Source: Branchipolynoe longqiensis
Taxonomy: Eukaryota; Annelida; Polychaeta; Phyllodocida; Polynoidae
DNA: 64,000 bases
Assembly (NCBI GenBank): GCA_030323885.1
Contig: CM059193.1
Location: 79,139,447-79,203,446, forward strand
Direction: 5' to 3'
Under the pieces are notes generated by a model. That model had not been told where the DNA came from and searched no databases. It saw only the letters and a program-made list of their open reading frames with translations. A program made the position numbers and the translations under genes. Shown in pieces: positions 62,476 to 64,000 of the stretch (its first letter is position 1; every line of letters begins with the position of its first letter).

Positions 62476-62762
62476 TATCATTTCATAGGGTATTAACAAA
62501 ACGTACCAAATCAAGCAGTTTCCAAACGCTTTCTCAATAGGGGTGTGGCAGACCTAACATTCGAAAGGTTCTTAATAGCGATGTAGTAGACCCAACATTT
62601 TAAAGTATATATAATATATAATATCAGGTGATACGCAGGTACGCAACTGTGTACCAGCACATATCGAAGCTAGGCCCCTGTATTCGCGTTTTTCGGGAGG
62701 GCAGGGTAGAGATAGAAGGATGTGAGTTATAGGCCTAGCTTGGGGCAGAGTGGAAGCTATAT

Positions 62763-63530
62763 CTAGTAAAACCTCTCTCTCTCTCTAATACCCCTGTCAC
62801 ACTACGACGTAACGAGCAAACGTAAGCCTGACGTGATCACGTTTCATCATTACGTTGACGTATGTTGGGTTACGTTATGATGATGTCAGAATGACGTTAG
62901 ACTGATGTCGAACTACGTCACGTTACGTCGTGTTACGTCGGCGCACGTCAAAGTTTTGAACCTGTTCAAAACTTTCGACGTAACTTTAACGTAAGGGTTT
63001 ACGTTCGCCATACGTTCTGTACACGTTTGGTGAACGTCAATGATGTTAAACGGATGTTAGTCAAATGCTGCTCACTACATTCAACTACGTTCCACTACGT
63101 TGACCCACATTAAACCCGGTGGAAACGTCCACGTGGCATAATGGGAACATTCATAACGTTCCGTGAGCATAATGATGTTGTCCACTCTCGTTGAATGATG
63201 GTATCACTATGCTTTACCGACGTTGCACTCTCGTCAACTACGCTGCATCCACGTTCAACTTGTGCCCAAATTTGCATACTATGCCGAGAAGTTCAATGTT
63301 CTTCACGTTCTGCCTACGCTGACATCGTTACGTCGTCGTGTGACAGGGCCTTAACCGACCACCTCCACAGATTGACTACTCCCCTATATTGATTGCTTTA
63401 TTTGGGTCCCAAACGATCATCCATGCAATACCATTGTAACAATTAAAATGAACTCACTAAACCTACCACCTCCCTAAATGAACAATTTAAAGTCGGTCCC
63501 ATTATCGGTCGATTTAGAGAGGTTTTACTG
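62763..63530. mobile_element. Pogo-like MITE split by an ACGT-rich MITE
   Basis: The left 26 bases (CTAGTAAAACCTCTCTCTCT) and the remainder (63352-63530, AACCGACCACCTCCACAG to GAGAGGTTTTACTG) together make one pogo-like MITE in reverse orientation, comparable to 56964-57141. Confidence 0.8.
62789..63351. mobile_element. ACGT-rich self-similar MITE, copy 3, nested, TAA target duplication
   Basis: TACCCCTGTCACACTACGAC to GTCGTGTGACAGGGCCT, with TAA before (62786-62788) and after (63352-63354). It has no 11-bp array. Palindrome at 62950-62975 (AAAGTTTTGAAC-CT-GTTCAAAACTTT, perfect). Confidence 0.85.
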
Positions 63531-63931
63531 TATATGTATATGAATATCGGTCTGATATTCAAGATGGCAGAACTTTGAGTTCTCGTCTATGACTAGATTG
63601 ATGCACGCATGTAAATAACCACACAAGAGAAAACGGTCCAGACACAGGCCGTTCCCTTCCGGTGACAATGGCGCCCCCTGGGAGATTAACTATGCATTAA
63701 AGTCGCAGCGACCACCTGACCATACTTCAGAACAATTAGGCCGAATTAGGACTAAGTGGCTTTGTTATAACGGTAGAACGATAAGGTTCGACAGCAATGA
63801 GGTGGATCGATGGGGTGGTGAGGCGGGAGGGGGCGGGATGGGGCTGAGGGTCTGTGTGTGTGAGTGTGTGTGTGTGGGTGTGGAGGCGGAGTGTGTTGCG
63901 GGGAGAGGAAATAGAAAGTACATGGAGCTAA
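63531..63931. other. No gene; (GT)n microsatellite
   Basis: Unassigned with GTGTGTGAGTGTGTGTGTGT at 63854-63880. The His/Pro-rich minus frame over it is compositional. Confidence 0.45.
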
Positions 63932-64000
63932 TACCCCTGTCACACTACGACGTAATGAGCAAATGTAAGCCTGACGTGATCACGTTTCATCAGTACGTTG
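63932..64000. mobile_element. ACGT-rich MITE, copy 4, left end only
   Basis: TAA (63929-63931) then TACCCCTGTCACACTACGAC, GTAATGAGCAAATG and GTAAGCCTGACGTGATCACG, nearly identical to the start of copy 3. It continues past the window. Confidence 0.85.

Larger units (their letters stand above)
59390..62604. other. 3.2-kb block bounded by 54-base inverted repeats
   Basis: TTTAAAATGTTGGGTCTACC..CGAATGTTAGGTC at 59390-59443 and its inverse at 62551-62604 differ at only three positions. The block contains a solo LTR, degenerate tandem repeats and the LINE-gamma remnant. It may be one large nonautonomous element or two inverted copies of a small repeat. Confidence 0.5.

Overview
The window reads as animal genomic DNA, most likely from a marine invertebrate. 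The evidence is tRNA-derived SINEs, degenerate non-LTR and Ty3/gypsy retrotransposons, hundreds of bases of minisatellite, (TA)n/(GT)n/(ATG)n microsatellites and no operon-like gene packing. The large repertoire of nonautonomous elements and the pearl-like tandem-core elements would suit a lophotrochozoan such as a mollusc, but nothing here fixes the species. No complete host protein-coding gene and no convincing functional tRNA, rRNA or snRNA gene was found. Essentially all recognisable coding sequence is broken transposon protein.

Layout. 0-5 kb: SINE-A copies, a TTAA-flanked MITE, and a minus-strand LINE fragment with a YADD motif inside an AATTCAT-type decamer array. 5-8 kb: a GC-rich MITE (5181-5774), then poorly characterised sequence. 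8.3-13.1 kb: a dead Ty3/gypsy element (gag zinc knuckle, reverse transcriptase, RNase H, integrase, 3' LTR) invaded by at least four MITEs, two of them inside a short LTR. 13.6-14.1 kb: an extreme G-rich tract. 14-20 kb: solo LTRs, SINE-A, and two elements with ~204-bp tandem cores. 20-23 kb: mostly unassigned, with a CpG-rich patch and a small MITE. 23.9-27.5 kb: two large minisatellites (82 and 78 bp) around a tandem SINE-B. 27.9-31 kb: a TTAA MITE, a gypsy integrase remnant, a chimeric LINE and a SINE-B dimer. 31-34.7 kb: SINE-A copies around a MITE-in-MITE nest, then a 29-bp array embedded in a tRNA-like SINE head. 35.5-37 kb: a foldback repeat. 38.8-40.8 kb: two self-similar MITEs. 41-48 kb: a TTAA foldback MITE, a solo LTR, 75-bp and 45-bp arrays, and LINE-alpha copies. 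49-55 kb: a solo LTR, three more large MITEs and an inverted repeat pair. 55.6-64 kb: a chimeric LINE-alpha with reverse transcriptase, pogo-like MITEs, a LINE-gamma remnant between 54-bp inverted repeats, and two more ACGT-rich MITEs, one running off the window end.

The most unusual signal is a cohort of TIR elements, most with a 3-bp TAA/TTA target duplication. Each is filled almost end to end with degenerate direct and inverted copies of its own terminal motif. One group (ACGT-rich) carries a 26-bp palindrome whose centre differs between copies while base pairing is kept. Separately, shared core modules appear inside elements with unrelated termini, and a ~340-bp head with a constant 3' edge is fused to differently truncated LINE 3' ends. 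These suggest module exchange and template switching. They are inferences from reading the sequence; no database search was run.
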